Of a stretch of DNA of 63,380 nucleotides, positions 1 through 8,800 are shown piece by piece; position 1 is the first letter of the stretch; each line of letters begins with the position of its first letter. The notes beneath the pieces are model-generated. The model did not search any database. It worked only from the letters and a program-made list of their open reading frames with translations, and was not told where the DNA came from. The DNA comes from Nostoc spongiaeforme FACHB-130 (GTDB taxonomy: Bacteria; Cyanobacteriota; Cyanobacteriia; Cyanobacteriales; Nostocaceae): positions 1-63,380 of the forward strand of contig NZ_JACJTB010000042.1 in the NCBI RefSeq assembly GCF_014698475.1, written 5' to 3'. Both the position numbers and the translations under genes were made by a program.

Positions 1-219
1 GAGGTACTCATTTTTTAGCATTTGAGCCTCTGTTTCACTCTATGATTCTGCTTTTATTTTCTGTCGAGAGTGATTGACTACTCACACCTTTGTAAAAAAC
101 CTACACCTGTCAGCCACTCTTCCCCCCTTCTTCCACTGAATGAATCGTTATACTAGCTTGTGGATGGCTGTTAAATTAGCAGCCAAATTTTTACAGTCTT
201 TTTTCAAGCTGGCTATATC
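1..219. other. Intergenic leader upstream of the M48 peptidase
   Basis: No coding frame or RNA gene was recognised here. The stretch is AT-rich and presumably carries the promoter of the peptidase gene starting at 220. Confidence 0.4.
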
Positions 220-1095
220 ATGTCATTCATCAAAACCCCGCTAATTGGTTTAAAAGCTGACTCCTTTCGTCATCCCTTAGACTTGGAATCTACCAAAGCT
301 CTCAAACAAATACCTGGTATTGATTTGATGGTGCGAAATTGGCTGGGGCCAATGGCGGAGCAGATTTTTTATGTAGAAAATATTGCTTCTAGTGTTTTAG
401 TCAGTGAAAATCAACTGCCAGATTTACATAAATTATTATTAGAAGCTTGCAAAGTTTTAGATATTGAACCGCCGCAATTATACGTCCGACAACATCCAGC
501 ACCCAACGCTTATACTTTTGCGATGCGGGGTAAACAGCCTTTTGTGGTGCTGCATACTTCGTTGATAGATATCCTCACCCCAGAAGAAATTCAGGCGGTA
601 ATTGCCCATGAGTTAGGGCATCTTAAATGCGACCATAGTGTTTATTTAACGCCTGTAAATTTACTGGTATTAGCGGCAGCAATTGTGCCGAATGTGGGGA
701 ATTTTTTGGCGCAAGCCATCCAAACACAACTTTTAGAATGGTTACGCTGTGCTGAGTTTACTTGCGATCGCGCCGCTTTACTAGCCACCCAAAACCCCAA
801 GGTGGTCATGTCTGTACTCATGAAACTTGCTGGTGGTTCGCCTACACTTGCACCACAACTCAACCTTGATGCCTTTGTTGCCCAAGCCCGTGCTTATGAT
901 GAAATTAGTAAAACAGAATTGGGCGAAATGGTGAAAGCCTCCCGCACAGCCCAATTAAGCCATCCTGTACCAGTGTTACGCGCCAGAGAAATTGACCGTT
1001 GGGCGAGTAGTCAAGAATATCAAACTTTACTGCAAACTCATGGGTTGAAAAATTCTGGTGAAGTATCAACAAAAGGCGGTTGGCGGAACTGGTAA
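220..1095 (+). CDS. M48 family zinc metallopeptidase
   Basis: Predicted zinc endopeptidase of the M48 (HtpX/Ste24-like) family. The metal site is visible: HELGH at residues 130-134 gives two histidine ligands and the catalytic Glu131, and E179 in AEFTCDRAALL is the expected third ligand. A hydrophobic stretch around residues 143-165 could be a membrane segment or the hydrophobic helix that follows the motif in this family. At 291 aa the protein is the usual length for cyanobacterial M48 proteins. The ATG at 220 is the first start in frame. The gene is convergent with the DUF3370 gene, with a repeat element between them. The substrate cannot be inferred; membrane protein quality control is the usual family role. 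Confidence 0.88.
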   Translation: MSFIKTPLIGLKADSFRHPLDLESTKALKQIPGIDLMVRNWLGPMAEQIFYVENIASSVLVSENQLPDLHKLLLEACKVLDIEPPQLYVRQHPAPNAYTFAMRGKQPFVVLHTSLIDILTPEEIQAVIAHELGHLKCDHSVYLTPVNLLVLAAAIVPNVGNFLAQAIQTQLLEWLRCAEFTCDRAALLATQNPKVVMSVLMKLAGGSPTLAPQLNLDAFVAQARAYDEISKTELGEMVKASRTAQLSHPVPVLRAREIDRWASSQEYQTLLQTHGLKNSGEVSTKGGWRNW

Positions 1096-1109
1096 ATTGT
1101 CATTCAAAG

Positions 1110-1262
1110 GGAGTAGCGAGTGGGGAGAAGGGGTGTGGGAAGTGTGGGAGGGGTGGGAGGTGTGGGAGGATGGTGAAGAAATCTTTCCCCCCACACTCCC
1201 CTCTCTCCCCACACTTCCCCCTCTCTCTATACTCCCCTCTCCCCAAACGTGAGAAATTCGGG
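1110..1262 (+). repeat. Family-I mini-element, copy A (left end lost)
   Basis: A G-rich purine arm (GTGTGGGAGG-type units) is followed by GGTGAAGAAATCTTTCC and a complementary C-rich arm, ending in GAGAAATTCGGG. The right terminus and interior match the copies at 5109, 47971 and 50113. The left terminus CCTGGATTTCTC is not found, so the copy is decayed. It lies between two convergent genes. ORFs reading through it are low-complexity artefacts. Confidence 0.75.
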
Positions 1263-1280
1263 GATGAGTAATTTTGATTA

Positions 1281-2699
1281 CTACTCTAAAGTTCGGACAG
1301 TCAAAACCTGCGGTGGTGTTGAGTCTGGTGGGTAAATTACGTCTACTTGTAGATTTCTTTGGCTGGCGGGTGGGAGAACAAATTGTACCAATGGTTCTAA
1401 AACCTGGCCAGTTCTGTGCCATAAATGCACATACCGCGTTTTCTTTTGTCCTTGGTCATCAACATAACGCAGTCGCACTGTACCCCGAAAGAAGGGAAAA
1501 TCAAGTGATGGTTTGCGGAAACGCACGCCCTTTTGAGATAACTTGTCTTCTTTTAAAGGTGTTTCTAGGGTGACGGTGACTTTTTGAGTTTGCTTTGTCT
1601 GATTTTTTAACGGCAAACTCAGGTTATATTCCACCCCATAATTACCGTGCGCTTCGTAGGCGGTATCAGGGTAGCGCACCAACATTTTAGCGGTTTGGAT
1701 TTGGTCAGTACCCAATCGACCTCCCCGGAGAGTAACTAAAGGATAAGAAATACCTTTACCGCGTTCAGAAATAGTTAAATACTGGGCTTTGGGGTTATCT
1801 ACCAAGTTAGCTTGCCATTGGGAACCTTGAGAAACACCAGCCACACGTCCGTAAATGAGTGAACCACTGGTAGCATTGGGTGGGGTTGGGGTTTTATCTC
1901 TCGGCCCGGCAAAACTGCCATTGTTTAATAAAGCTTGCCATTCGCTTAAAGTTGGCGCACGGTCAGAATTATCGGCATTTTTTTTAGCAAACATCGCCAA
2001 ACTAGCCGCATATACTTTACCGCTACTCTGCAAACGCAAAAAACTAGAACGACCATTCACAGGCTTGGCTAAATTTCTCACAGGAATTGGATGATTTAAT
2101 AACATCCGGCTACCACCAGGAGGAATGACAAACTTGGCGGGGAAATCTGCTTGACGCACACCGCGCAACACATCACTGACAGCCCTCGCCCCTGGCCCAG
2201 AATAAACCTTGCCATCATTATTTTCTAGGTAAGGCGCTAAGGTCACAAAGGGCGCATCCTGCATTAAATAACTTGCGCCCTGCAAGACATTAACTGTCAC
2301 AGGTTTTTTACTGGGGTTGTGGAGTATGACACCGATATATAGGGTTTGTAAATCTTTGGGAGTGTGGGTGTAATGATGGGCAAATAAATCAAAGCGTCCC
2401 TGAAAGGGAAAATTGAGGTGGGCGGCGGGGACTTTTTTATTATTAGTGGGAAAGGTAGAAAGTAAAATTCCTTCATTTTTAATCCATTCGGGGCTGTTAC
2501 TGTTAAACACCGGGATGGTATCTAACTTACCGGGTAAGGCGCGGACTTCTCCTGGTTGGATGATTTCTTGGGGGGCTGGTTTGGGGGAAGTTTGAGCGAC
2601 AACTGCGGAATTATTTTTATCAGTTGTACAGCCGGCTGCTTGAATAATAGCCAGTCCAAATAAAAGTGTGAATATTGGTAATGCTAGTTTCTGGGTCAT
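1281..2699 (-). CDS. DUF3370 family lipoprotein
   Basis: A 472-aa protein I recognise as the cyanobacterial DUF3370 family, whose function is unknown. The N-terminus is a lipoprotein signal: a hydrophobic stretch ending in QAAGC with Cys24 as the likely lipidated residue, followed by a polar linker. Family hallmarks follow, including RALPGKLDTIPVFNSNSPEW and AHLNFPFQGRFDLFAHH. No catalytic motif is apparent. The protein is probably anchored to the periplasmic or outer-membrane face. It is transcribed towards the M48 gene. The family assignment is from memory of the conserved motifs. Confidence 0.8.
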   Translation of the reverse strand: MTQKLALPIFTLLFGLAIIQAAGCTTDKNNSAVVAQTSPKPAPQEIIQPGEVRALPGKLDTIPVFNSNSPEWIKNEGILLSTFPTNNKKVPAAHLNFPFQGRFDLFAHHYTHTPKDLQTLYIGVILHNPSKKPVTVNVLQGASYLMQDAPFVTLAPYLENNDGKVYSGPGARAVSDVLRGVRQADFPAKFVIPPGGSRMLLNHPIPVRNLAKPVNGRSSFLRLQSSGKVYAASLAMFAKKNADNSDRAPTLSEWQALLNNGSFAGPRDKTPTPPNATSGSLIYGRVAGVSQGSQWQANLVDNPKAQYLTISERGKGISYPLVTLRGGRLGTDQIQTAKMLVRYPDTAYEAHGNYGVEYNLSLPLKNQTKQTQKVTVTLETPLKEDKLSQKGVRFRKPSLDFPFFRGTVRLRYVDDQGQKKTRYVHLWHRTGQVLEPLVQFVLPPASQRNLQVDVIYPPDSTPPQVLTVRTLE

Positions 2700-2860
2700 A
2701 AATTCAGGAAATGGAAGTGTTGACGATATTTCTGCTAACTACAACGTGAGTTCAACGAATTAATGCAAAATCCAAAATCTAAAATCTAAAATCTAAAATT
2801 ACAATAAGGGAGATTACGGAGATCAGTTACGGGCAGTGGCTGGAGTTGGGTGGTTAGTGT

Positions 2861-5107
2861 ATGGCTGATGAAATAATAGATTTAACAAATTGCGATCGCG
2901 AGCCGATTCACATTCCAGGTTTAATTCAGCCTCACGGAGTTTTGCTGGTTTTGCAAGATGCTCACCTCGAAATTATCCAAGTTAGTGATAACACTGAAAA
3001 AATTATTGGTCATCCACCAGATGCACTTTTAGGCAAACATTTATCAGTTTTATTTGATACCAAGCAAATTCAAAAAATTCAGCAATGCCTCACCGCAGAT
3101 TTCGAGACAATTAATCCCTTGGATTTATCAATTAAACATGGCAATAAATCGCGGTATTTTGATGGCATTGTCCACCGCTCAGATACAGTGATTCTTTTGG
3201 AACTAGAGCCGAAAAAAGTTAAACAAAAAGCTGATTTTGTTGATTTTTATCATCAGGTAAAAGGTACAATTACCCGGATGCAAAAAGCCGCCACACTGCG
3301 AGAAATGTCCCAAGTTGTTGTCCAAGAAATACGGCGGATTACTGGCTTTGAGCGAGTGATGGTTTATCAATTTGATGCAGAAGGTGCAGGCTGTGTGATT
3401 GCCGAAGATACAAACCTGGAAATTCCTTATCTAGATTTACACTACCCGTCTTCGGATATTCCCAAGCAAGCGCGACATCTTTACACTCTCAATTGGCTAC
3501 GGCTGATTCCTGATGCCAACTACCAACCTGCGTCGTTAATTCCTCACAATAATCCTCTGACAAATCAACCACTCAATTTAAGTTTGTCAGTCTTACGGAG
3601 TGTGTCTCCAATTCATTTGGAGTACTTACACAATATGAATGTGACAGCTTCGATGTCTATTTCGCTGTTGCAAAATCAACAGCTTTGGGGATTAATTGCC
3701 TGCCATCATTCATCACCTAAATATATTCCTTACAACATCCGTACCATTTGTGAATTTATTGGACAGGTGATGTCTGTGGAACTGGCGAACAAAGAAGCCA
3801 GTGAAGATATTGATTACAAAATGCAGTTGAAGTCCTTACAAACTCAATTTGTGGAGGCTTTGTCCCAGTCTAAGTATTTTTTGAATGGGATGGTGCAGTT
3901 ACAATCTCAATTACTGAATTTGGTAAATGCTACAGGGGCAGTAATTTGCAGTGGTAATCAATTTATCTCTGTGGGTGAAGTGCCATCGGAGGCAGAGGTA
4001 AATGCTTTACTGAACTGGACGAAACCACGGCTACATCATAGTTTATTTGCCACGCGATCGCTCTCTCAAGATTATCCCCAAGGTGAATCATTCCGCGCGA
4101 TCGCTAGTGGTGTGTTAGCTTTGGAAATTTCACGAGTACAGCACAATTACCTGATTTGGTTTCGCCCAGAGGTGATCGAAACTGTCAACTGGGGTGGCAA
4201 TCCGCATAAACCTGTGGAAGTATTATCTGATGGCAGTTGGCGAATGTCGCCGCGCAAATCTTTCGAGTTATGGCAAGAAACAGTGTGGGGTTGCGCTTTG
4301 CCCTGGAAACCCAGCGAAATTGCCGCCGTCACCGAACTGCGGAGTTTGATTGTGGGGATTGTCTTACGACAAGCGGATGAACTCGCCTCCATGAATTTTG
4401 AATTACGCCGCAGCAACGAAGAACTTGATTCTTTTGCTTATATTGCTTCCCACGATTTGAAAGAACCCCTACGCGGGATTCACAACTACGCTAACTTCTT
4501 AATGGAAGATTATGCCGAGACGCTGAAGGATGATGGGGTGGCGAAATTGCAAACCCTGGTGCGCTTAACCCAGCGTATGGAAGATTTAATTAATTCCCTG
4601 CTGCATTTCTCCCGTTTGGGACGCGCAGAAATTATGCGGCAAACAGTCAACCTGAATGAGTTAGTCCAGCAGGTAATCAATACCCTCAGCATTACTCGGC
4701 CGCACAGTGAAATAGAATTTCGGCTTCCCCAAACACTGCCCAGTATAGAATGCGATCGCGCCCAGGTAAATGAATTATTCACAAACTTAATCAGCAATGC
4801 CATGAAGTACAACGATAAAGCCCAAAAATGGGTAGAAATTGGCTATATTCTCCAGCAAGACACCCCACGAAAGCCAATTTTCTATGTGCGTGATAATGGC
4901 ATTGGCATTTTAGAAAAGCACCTAGACAAAATCTTTCAAATTTTTCGCCGCTTACATGGACGAGATGAGTTTGGCGGTGGAACTGGTGCTGGCTTAACCA
5001 TTGCTCGCAAAATTGTAGAACGCCACGGCGGTAGAATATGGGTAGAATCTACACCAAATCAAGGTAGTACATTTTACTTTACACTAGCAGCAGAGGCAAT
5101 TACTTAA
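2861..5107 (+). CDS. Bacteriophytochrome-type sensor histidine kinase (CphB/AphB-like)
   Basis: Red/far-red photoreceptor kinase of 748 aa with PAS (about 15-125), GAF (about 145-310), PHY (about 320-500), HisKA with phospho-acceptor H531 in ASHDLKEPL, and an HATPase domain (NAMKYND, DNGIGI, GAGLTIA). Cys11 in LTNCDREPIHIPG is placed like the biliverdin-binding cysteine of bacteriophytochromes. The GAF segment reads RSVSPIHLEYL, so the phycocyanobilin-binding Cys of Cph1 is absent. The PHY tongue motif PRKSFELW is present. It therefore most resembles the CphB/AphB class, which binds biliverdin. It heads an operon with an Rcp-type regulator and a hybrid kinase. The stop codon lies inside the target duplication of a mini-element. 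Confidence 0.9.
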   Translation: MADEIIDLTNCDREPIHIPGLIQPHGVLLVLQDAHLEIIQVSDNTEKIIGHPPDALLGKHLSVLFDTKQIQKIQQCLTADFETINPLDLSIKHGNKSRYFDGIVHRSDTVILLELEPKKVKQKADFVDFYHQVKGTITRMQKAATLREMSQVVVQEIRRITGFERVMVYQFDAEGAGCVIAEDTNLEIPYLDLHYPSSDIPKQARHLYTLNWLRLIPDANYQPASLIPHNNPLTNQPLNLSLSVLRSVSPIHLEYLHNMNVTASMSISLLQNQQLWGLIACHHSSPKYIPYNIRTICEFIGQVMSVELANKEASEDIDYKMQLKSLQTQFVEALSQSKYFLNGMVQLQSQLLNLVNATGAVICSGNQFISVGEVPSEAEVNALLNWTKPRLHHSLFATRSLSQDYPQGESFRAIASGVLALEISRVQHNYLIWFRPEVIETVNWGGNPHKPVEVLSDGSWRMSPRKSFELWQETVWGCALPWKPSEIAAVTELRSLIVGIVLRQADELASMNFELRRSNEELDSFAYIASHDLKEPLRGIHNYANFLMEDYAETLKDDGVAKLQTLVRLTQRMEDLINSLLHFSRLGRAEIMRQTVNLNELVQQVINTLSITRPHSEIEFRLPQTLPSIECDRAQVNELFTNLISNAMKYNDKAQKWVEIGYILQQDTPRKPIFYVRDNGIGILEKHLDKIFQIFRRLHGRDEFGGGTGAGLTIARKIVERHGGRIWVESTPNQGSTFYFTLAAEAIT

Positions 5108-5108
5108 A

Positions 5109-5374
5109 CCTGGATTTCTCTCTTGTGAAAAATCCAGGGGTGTGGGAGGTGTGGGAAGTGTGGGAGGGGTGGGAGGATGGTGAAGAAATCTTTCCCCCCA
5201 CACTCCCCTCTCTCCCCACACTTCCCCCTCTCGCTATACTCCCCACACTTCCCCCTCTCGCTATACTCCCCACACTTCCCCCTCTCGCTATACTCCCCAC
5301 ACTCCCCTCTCTCCCCACACTTCCCCCTCTCGCTATACTCCCCACACTCCCCACCCATACGTGAAAAATTCGAG
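5109..5374 (+). mobile_element. Family-I mini-element, copy B, inserted in the phytochrome operon
   Basis: The 266-bp non-coding element begins CCTGGATTTCTC and ends in a diverged GAAAAATTCGAG. It is flanked on both sides by TTAAA (5104-5108 and 5375-5379). The G-rich left arm pairs with the C-rich right arm, giving a long imperfect hairpin. The right arm is expanded by 27-bp tandem units. It separates the phytochrome stop codon from the response-regulator start. ORFs through it give artefactual Pro/Leu/Ser-rich peptides and extend the regulator frame upstream. Confidence 0.85.
5216..5341 (+). repeat. 27-bp tandem repeats inside mini-element copy B
   Basis: Three contiguous copies of a 27-bp unit (5216-5242, 5243-5269, 5270-5296; beginning CCACACTTCCCC and ending CTATACTCC) are followed by an 18-bp partial unit and a fourth full copy at 5315-5341. 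The contiguous copies look identical. There are no spacers, so this is local expansion and not CRISPR. Confidence 0.9.
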
Positions 5375-5383
5375 TTAAAGACA

Positions 5384-5833
5384 ATGAGAACTGCGCCCAT
5401 CCCCCTGCTGTTAGTGGTGGAAGACAGCAACGAAGACTTTGAAGCCCTACAAAGATTGTTGGAGCGATCGCCCATTCAAGTGCCGATTCAGCGATGTGTC
5501 AATGGAGAGCAAGCCTTGGCTTTTCTGCATCATACTGGTAACTATAGCGACATCGGCTTTTTTCCTGGACTGATTGTCTTGGATTTAAATCTGCCGGGAA
5601 CCGATGGCCGAGAAGTATTGCGCCAGATTAAGCAGGATGATAATCTAAAGACCGTTCCGGTTGTGGTATTTACCACCTCCAATAACCCCAAAGATATCGA
5701 AGATTGTTACCGCTACGGAGTCAACAGCTACATCGTTAAACCGATTAATTTTGAGCAGCTAAAACGAGATGTGCAAACGCTGATCCAATACTGGTTTGAG
5801 GTGACAACACTTCCTGAACACCTGGAGTATTAA
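5384..5833 (+). CDS. Rcp1-like response regulator of the phytochrome
   Basis: Single-domain CheY-like receiver of 149 aa, the partner type of cyanobacterial phytochrome kinases. The phosphorylation site is D67 in [11 protein letters not shown]. The acidic pocket is VVEDSNED, followed by [14 protein letters not shown] and the conserved Lys in YIVKPINF. The C-terminal extension ([12 protein letters not shown]) is typical of Rcp proteins. I chose the ATG at 5384: the open frame continues upstream to 5177, but only through the mini-element's repeats. The stop is 2 nt before the next gene. No output domain is present, so it probably acts as a phosphotransfer or protein-interaction switch. Confidence 0.9.
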   Translation: MRTAPIPLLLVVEDSNEDFEALQRLLERSPIQVPIQRCVNGEQALAFLHHTGNYSDIGFFPGLIVLDLNLPGTDGREVLRQIKQDDNLKTVPVVVFTTSNNPKDIEDCYRYGVNSYIVKPINFEQLKRDVQTLIQYWFEVTTLPEHLEY

Positions 5834-5835
5834 TC

Positions 5836-8800
5836 ATGGTTCAAGCTCGGCGCAACGTCTTAATTGTCGACGATTCTCCAGAAGACCGAGAATTTTATCG
5901 GCAATGTTTGTTGCGCGATCGCGATTACTCCTACAATATTTGGGAAGCAACCTTGGGGAGCCAAGGCATAGAACTTTGCCAGCAACAACCAGATGTCATT
6001 TTACTGGATTATCGCTTGCCTGATTTGGATGGCTTAGAATTTCTCGCTCAGTTACAAGCCTCCAGCCCACAGCTTGACTTACCCGTAATTATGGTAACAG
6101 GCCAAGGCAGTGAAGCGATCGCTGTCCAAGTCATGAAAGCAGGCGCACAAGATTATCTCGTCAAAGAACACATTACCCCAGCAACTTTGCAACGAGCAGT
6201 TCAGGGAGCCATTGAAACAGTCCAGTTGCGGAATCAATTACAACAGCGCATCAAGCGAGAAAGATTACTAGCACAAATTATCCAAAAAATTCATCAATCT
6301 TTAGACTTGCAGGAAATTCTGGAAACAACAGTCACAGAAGTAAGGCAGTTTCTCCACACCGACCGAGTTGTGATTGTCCGTTGGCAGTCTGATAATAGCG
6401 GCATTGTCACCAACGAATCAGTCGGTGGAGCATGGACACCACTGTTGTCTACTTGCTTGTATGACCCTTGTTTCAAAGAATACTACACTGAATTTGCCCG
6501 TCAGGGATTAATCTCTGTCAAACCGAATATTTATGATGGCAGTCTGAATTCCTGGCACATTGAATTGTTAACAAATTTACAAGTCCAGGCCAAAATAGTC
6601 GTGCCGATTTTGCAAGACCAACAACTGTGGGGAATGCTGATTGTGCATCATTGTCAAGCCCCCCGTCAATGGCAGCCTTTAGAAATCGATTTGCTCCAAG
6701 AATTAGCCACTGCCCTAGGTATCGCCCTGCGACAGGCAGAACTTTATCAGCAAACACAACATGAATTAATTGAACGCCGACGAGTAGAAATAGAACTGCG
6801 AGAAAGTAAAGAACGGCTGCATATCACACTGTTAGCGGCTCGCATTGGCACCTGGGACTGGAATATTCAGACAGGGCTAATTTCCTGGTCAGATAACCTG
6901 GAACCTTTATTTGGGCTGCAACCAGGAGAGTTTGACGGTTCCTTTGAGATGTTTCTTGAGAGAGTGCATCCTGATGATCGCGATCGCGTTCTAACATCTG
7001 TAAATCATGCCATTGCTACAGGCGAAAACTATGAGATTGAATTTCGGGTAGTCTACCCCAATGGCACCATTCGCTGGGCATTGAGCCAAGGTAAAGTATT
7101 TTACGACCAGAACGATCAACCACTGCGAATGACGGGACTGGATATAGACATCACAGAACGCAAATATTCAGCCGAAGCTTTACACGAAAGCGAGCTAAGG
7201 TTTCGTCAACTTGCAGAAAATATTAATGCTGTCTTTTGGATAAAAGAGGTTCCTGACAATCGCGTGATTTATGTCAGTCCTGCCTATGAGCGTCTCTGGG
7301 GATTCAAAGCCCAAGATTTATATACTAATCAAAGTAACTGGGTTAATTTAATTCATCCAGAAGACAAAGAATCTGTTGCTAAGGCTTTTGAAGAAAAAGC
7401 GATCGCCAATCAATTTGATGAAGAATACCGCATCATCTTACCAAATGGCAGCATTCGTTGGGTCAGAGACCGATGCTTTGGGTTAAAAGACGAAACAGGC
7501 GAAATTTATCGCTTTACAGGTATCGCAGAAGACATCACCGCCCGCAAACAGCGCGAACTTAACAAGCAGTTTCTTACCCAACTAGATTTGCGCTTGCGCC
7601 ATCTCCAAGATGCTCAAACAATGATGTCGGAAACAGTCAACAGCTTGGGACAGTACCTCAATGTCAACCGATGCACCTTGGGCAGAGTTGATTTACAACA
7701 AAGTCTTTATACTTTAGAGCGAATATGGTCTCGCAATTTTGAGAATTTTCCGATAATTCAACTAATTTCAAATTTTGCCACCTCAGAAATGCAAGCTACA
7801 TTTGCTACCAATCAAGCTTTCGTTGTGCATGATATCACCAGAGATTCTCGAACAATTGCTTTTGCTCAAAATTACGCTTGTTTTCAAATTCAAGCACTTG
7901 TTTGCGTTCCCTGTATTTATCAGGGGCAGTTGGTCGCAGTATTAACTGTTTCCTCGCCAAATCCGCGAGTCTGGAGTGCTGATGAAGTTGCCCTATTGCA
8001 AGAAACTATAGTAAGTATCTGGCCATTAATTGAGCAAACAAAAGCTATACAAGCATTGCGTGAAAGTGAAGAACGCTTCCGCACTTCCGTAGAAAATATC
8101 CTAGATTGCTTGGGAATTTACTCTGCTATTAGAAACGAGCAAGGACAGATTATCGATTTTCGCACTGAATATGTGAATTATGCAGCTTGCGTCAACAATC
8201 AAATGAGCTATGAACAGCAAATTGGGCGGGGGCTGTGTGAATTATTGCCAGGACATCGAGACAGTGGCTTGTTTGATGAATACTATCAGGTAGTCGAAAC
8301 CGGAAAGTCACTCGTTAAAGAAAACCTGATTTATACCGATAAATATGGGGAAAAATATTTAACCAGAGCATTTGATATCCGCGTGGCGAAATTTGGTGAT
8401 GGCTTTGTTGCCACCTGGAGAGATATTACCCATCGCAAACAAGCCGAACAATCACTGCAAGATAGCGAAGAACGCTTCCGCACCCTGGCTGATAATATGT
8501 CGCAATTTGCTTGGATGGCGGACGCAAGCGGCTGGATATTTTGGTACAACAAACGCTGGTTTGATTACACAGGTACAACCCTAGAAGAAATGCAGGGATG
8601 GGGCTGGCAAAAAGTCCACCATCCTGAGCATGTGAAGCGTGTGCTAGAACACTTCCGCCACTGTTTAACAACAGGTGAGGCTTGGGAAGATACCTTTCCC
8701 CTCCGGGGTAATGATGGGCAGTATCGTTGGTTTCTATCCCGTGCTATTCCCATCCGTGATCAGCAGGGTCAAATATTACGTTGGTTTGGCACAAATACTG

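Noticed and set aside
1066-1422. 118-aa and overlapping 60-100-aa frames around the first repeat element
   Set aside because: Low-complexity sequence through a repeat and overlap with the DUF3370 gene; no homology signal.
2861-5107. Cph1-type phycocyanobilin phytochrome
   Set aside because: The GAF Cys of Cph1 is replaced (SPIHLEYL), while Cys11 fits biliverdin attachment, so the bacteriophytochrome class is preferred.
5216-5341. Possible CRISPR array
   Set aside because: The repeats are contiguous, without spacers, and belong to a dispersed intergenic element. No cas genes are present.
5177-5383. N-terminal extension of the response regulator with Pro/His/Leu/Ser nonapeptides
   Set aside because: It is translation of the mini-element's 27-bp repeats. 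The receiver domain is complete from ATG 5384.
5100-5475. 94-aa and 123-aa minus-strand frames rich in [10 protein letters not shown]
   Set aside because: These are the complementary reading of the same tandem repeats and overlap the phytochrome end and the regulator.
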